Of a stretch of 6,670 bases of DNA, positions 5,176 to 6,670 are shown piece after piece. Within the stretch, counting starts at the first letter, position 1; each line of letters opens with the position of its first letter. The stretch is from an uncultured Collinsella sp. (GTDB lineage: Bacteria > Actinomycetota > Coriobacteriia > Coriobacteriales > Coriobacteriaceae). The stretch spans positions 1-6,670 of the forward strand of contig CAAECT010000205.1 of the NCBI GenBank assembly GCA_900754435.1. The letters are read 5' to 3'. The position numbers were made by a program, and so were the translations under genes. Below the pieces are notes generated by a model that ran no database searches, was not told the origin of the DNA, and saw only the letters and a program-made list of their open reading frames with translations.

Positions 5176-6670
5176 CTAGCGGCGCTTGCGGGTGGCCGTG
5201 GCCTTGCGGACGGACGTCTTCTTGGACGGAGCCTTTTTCTCTGCCGGAGCGGCGGGGGAGACCGGGGTCTCCTTGGCGGGCTCGGGCTTTGCCTCCTCCT
5301 TCGGGGCAGCCTTACCCTCAGCGGCCTTCGGCGCCGGCTTGGCCTTTACCTCGGCCTTGGGCTCCTCTTTGGTGGCAGCGGACTTGGGCTCTGTCTTGGT
5401 AGCTGCGGCCTTGGTCGTGGTCTTTTTGGCCGTCGTCGTGGTGCGCTTGCGCGTGGTGGTCTTGGCGGCCGGCTTCGTCTCGACAGCCGCCTCGGTCTTG
5501 GGCTCGACGGGGGTTTCCTCGACCTTGACAGCAGACTTTGCGGCGGCCTTCGAGGTCGTCTTCGCAGCGGCCTTCGTCGCGGCAGCCTTCGTGGTCGTCG
5601 ACTTCGTTGCCGTGGTCTTCTTGGCTGCCGTTGCCTTCTTGGCGGTCGTGGTCTTGGTCGCGATCGCCTTCTTAGCAGCGGTCTTTGCCGGAACCTTGGC
5701 GGCCGGCTGGGCCTCAGCGACCTCGGCCTTTACCTCGGGAGCAGCTTCGGCTTCGGCGGCCTTCTTGGCAGCGGCGGTCGTGCGCTTGCGCGTGGTCGTT
5801 GCCTTGGTAGCGGTCGTCTTTGCTGCGGCGGTCTTGGTGGCAGCAGCTTTGGTCGTCGTAGCCTTCTTGCCGGTCGTCTTGCGGGTCGTGGTCTTCTTAA
5901 CTGCGGGCTTTGCAGCGGGCTTGACCTCGGCCTCTGCCTCAGGAGCAACCTCAGCCTTCACCTCAGGCTCGTCCTTTGCGGGCTCAGCCTCAACCGGCTT
6001 CTCCTCGGCCTTGGGCTCCTCAGCGGCCACCGGTTCAGCAACAGTCTCAGGCTCGTCGACAACAGCCGCCGGCCTCTCAATCTCCGGATGCATAAAGAAG
6101 TACAGGTCCAGATACTTGTCGGCCGAGCGCGTCCAGCTAAAGTCCTGGCTCATGGCCTGCGTGACCAGCTGGTTCCAGGCGTCGCGGTTATCCCAGAACA
6201 GGCGTGCCGCGCGGAACACGGCGTCGCCCATCTCGTCGCCGTTAAAGTTGCTAAACGAGAAGCCCGTGCCCTCGCCGGTAAACTCGTTGTACGGGATCAC
6301 AGTGTCCTTCAGACCACCGGTCTCGCGAACAATCGGCAGGGTGCCGTAGCGCATGGCGATAATCTGCGACAGGCCGCAGGGCTCAAACTTCGAAGGCATT
6401 AGGAACATATCGGCGGCAGCATACATGCGCTGTGACAGCGCCGGATCGAACTCGATGCGTGCGGCCATGGTTCCGGGGTACTTGTCCTGGAAGTAGCGCA
6501 GGCCGTCCTCGTAGTCGCGGTCGCCGGTGCCCAGCACCGCCACCTGCACGCCGCCGGCCAGGATGCGGTCGAGCGCGTACATGACCAGGTCCATGCCCTT
6601 CTGGCGCGTCAGACGCGTGACCATGACCATAAGCGGACGGTCGTCGCGAACCTCGAGCCCCAGCTCTTCC
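5176..6670 (-). CDS. glgA: Glycogen synthase GlgA (GT5) with long basic tail; 5' end outside window
   Basis: The C-terminal part of ADP-glucose-dependent glycogen synthase, which adds alpha-1,4-glucosyl units to growing glycogen in the cytoplasm. The frame is open to the window edge (EELGLEVRDDRPL precedes the Met at 6630), so the N-terminal half is missing. Counting from that Met: TRLTRQKG at 5-12 has the Arg and Lys (6 and 11) that contact the nucleotide-sugar phosphates in GT5 enzymes. VLGTGDRDYE is at 32-41. KFEPCGLSQIIAMRYGTLPI at 81-100 carries the conserved Glu83 and leads into VRETGGLKDT at 101-110. DFSWTRSADKYLDLY at 163-177 matches the normal C-terminal end of GlgA. The frame then continues without a stop for about 300 residues of Ala/Lys/Thr/Glu/Pro sequence, ending RKRR. 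A normal GlgA is about 480 residues and stops near residue 178 here. The partner gene downstream is another alpha-glucan enzyme. The GlgA call is firm; the tail's role is unknown. Confidence 0.92.
   Translation of the reverse strand, partial: EELGLEVRDDRPLMVMVTRLTRQKGMDLVMYALDRILAGGVQVAVLGTGDRDYEDGLRYFQDKYPGTMAARIEFDPALSQRMYAAADMFLMPSKFEPCGLSQIIAMRYGTLPIVRETGGLKDTVIPYNEFTGEGTGFSFSNFNGDEMGDAVFRAARLFWDNRDAWNQLVTQAMSQDFSWTRSADKYLDLYFFMHPEIERPAAVVDEPETVAEPVAAEEPKAEEKPVEAEPAKDEPEVKAEVAPEAEAEVKPAAKPAVKKTTTRKTTGKKATTTKAAATKTAAAKTTATKATTTRKRTTAAAKKAAEAEAAPEVKAEVAEAQPAAKVPAKTAAKKAIATKTTTAKKATAAKKTTATKSTTTKAAATKAAAKTTSKAAAKSAVKVEETPVEPKTEAAVETKPAAKTTTRKRTTTTAKKTTTKAAATKTEPKSAATKEEPKAEVKAKPAPKAAEGKAAPKEEAKPEPAKETPVSPAAPAEKKAPSKKTSVRKATATRKRR
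5179..6084 (-). other. Histone-H1-like low-complexity tail of GlgA (coding region)
   Basis: This codes for residues 183-484, counted from the internal Met at 6630. By hand count the tail has about 82 Ala, 59 Lys and 54 Thr in roughly 300 residues. After residue 185 there is no Leu, Phe, Trp, Tyr, Cys, Met, Asn or His, so it should be disordered. Charge comes in blocks: acidic 184-240, basic 241-291, acidic 292-309, basic 311-369, acidic 371-384, basic 386-418, mixed 419-467 and a basic end 469-484. TTTRK or TTTRKR occurs at 247, 278 and 391, and the end is TRKRR. A 17-base stretch (GTGCGCTTGCGCGTGGT on the + strand) is exactly repeated at 5441-5457 and 5780-5796. The composition resembles histone H1 and the basic tails of actinobacterial HU proteins; binding to nucleic acid is inference. 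Confidence 0.8.

Noticed and set aside
5176..6093. The basic tail as a separate histone-like gene starting at the ATG at 6093
   Set aside because: It is in the same frame as GlgA with no intervening stop, and the minus-strand sequence before this ATG has no ribosome binding site. A fusion is the simpler reading, though an internal start cannot be excluded.
5152..6402. Long plus-strand open frames opposite glgA (5152-6402 and 5186-6349)
   Set aside because: They mirror the repetitive Lys/Ala/Thr codons of the GlgA tail, giving Gly/Leu/Arg- or Ala/Val-rich strings. The minus-strand frame contains clear GT5 motifs, so these are shadows.
6628..6630. ATG at 6630 as the glgA start
   Set aside because: It falls inside the GT5 fold next to TRLTRQKG; the frame is open to the window edge and about half the enzyme is still missing upstream.

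Overview
The window most resembles a chromosomal segment of a gut Coriobacteriia species, probably Collinsella or a close relative. This is inferred from the high-GC coding style and the gene set (a divergent RsmB, a GH13-GH77 fusion and GlgA with an Ala/Lys/Thr-rich tail); no marker here proves the genus. It is compact: four protein genes cover almost everything, and the two outer ones run off the window ends. No RNA genes, insertion sequences, CRISPR arrays or phage genes were seen.

Layout: (1) 1-1194, + strand, the 3' part of an rsmB-type 16S rRNA cytosine-5 methyltransferase gene. (2) 1195-1334, a convergent intergenic stretch with two stem-loops: a long imperfect palindrome (1198-1270) and a terminator-like hairpin (1295-1326). 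(3) 1335-1571, - strand, a small FmdB-type zinc-ribbon protein. (4) 1572-1660, a spacer with another hairpin and the fmdB-type ribosome binding site. (5) 1661-4957, - strand, a 1098-residue enzyme joining a GH13 alpha-amylase-family module to a GH77 4-alpha-glucanotransferase (MalQ) module, each with its catalytic residues in place. (6) 4958-5175, an intergenic region with a candidate promoter, a hairpin, tiny upstream reading frames and a terminator-like hairpin behind the next gene. (7) 5176-6670, - strand, the 3' part of glgA (glycogen synthase), whose product carries a roughly 300-residue histone-H1-like tail after the end of the catalytic domain.

The two large minus-strand genes form an alpha-glucan module: GlgA elongates glycogen from ADP-glucose, while the GH13-GH77 protein can hydrolyse and redistribute alpha-1,4-glucan chains. 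The ribosomal methyltransferase gene converges on them and looks functionally unrelated. The feature most worth a second look is the lysine/alanine/threonine-rich tail on GlgA. The GH13-GH77 fusion, the divergent SAM-binding motif of the RsmB homologue and the long intergenic palindrome come next. I found no convincing new multi-gene system.
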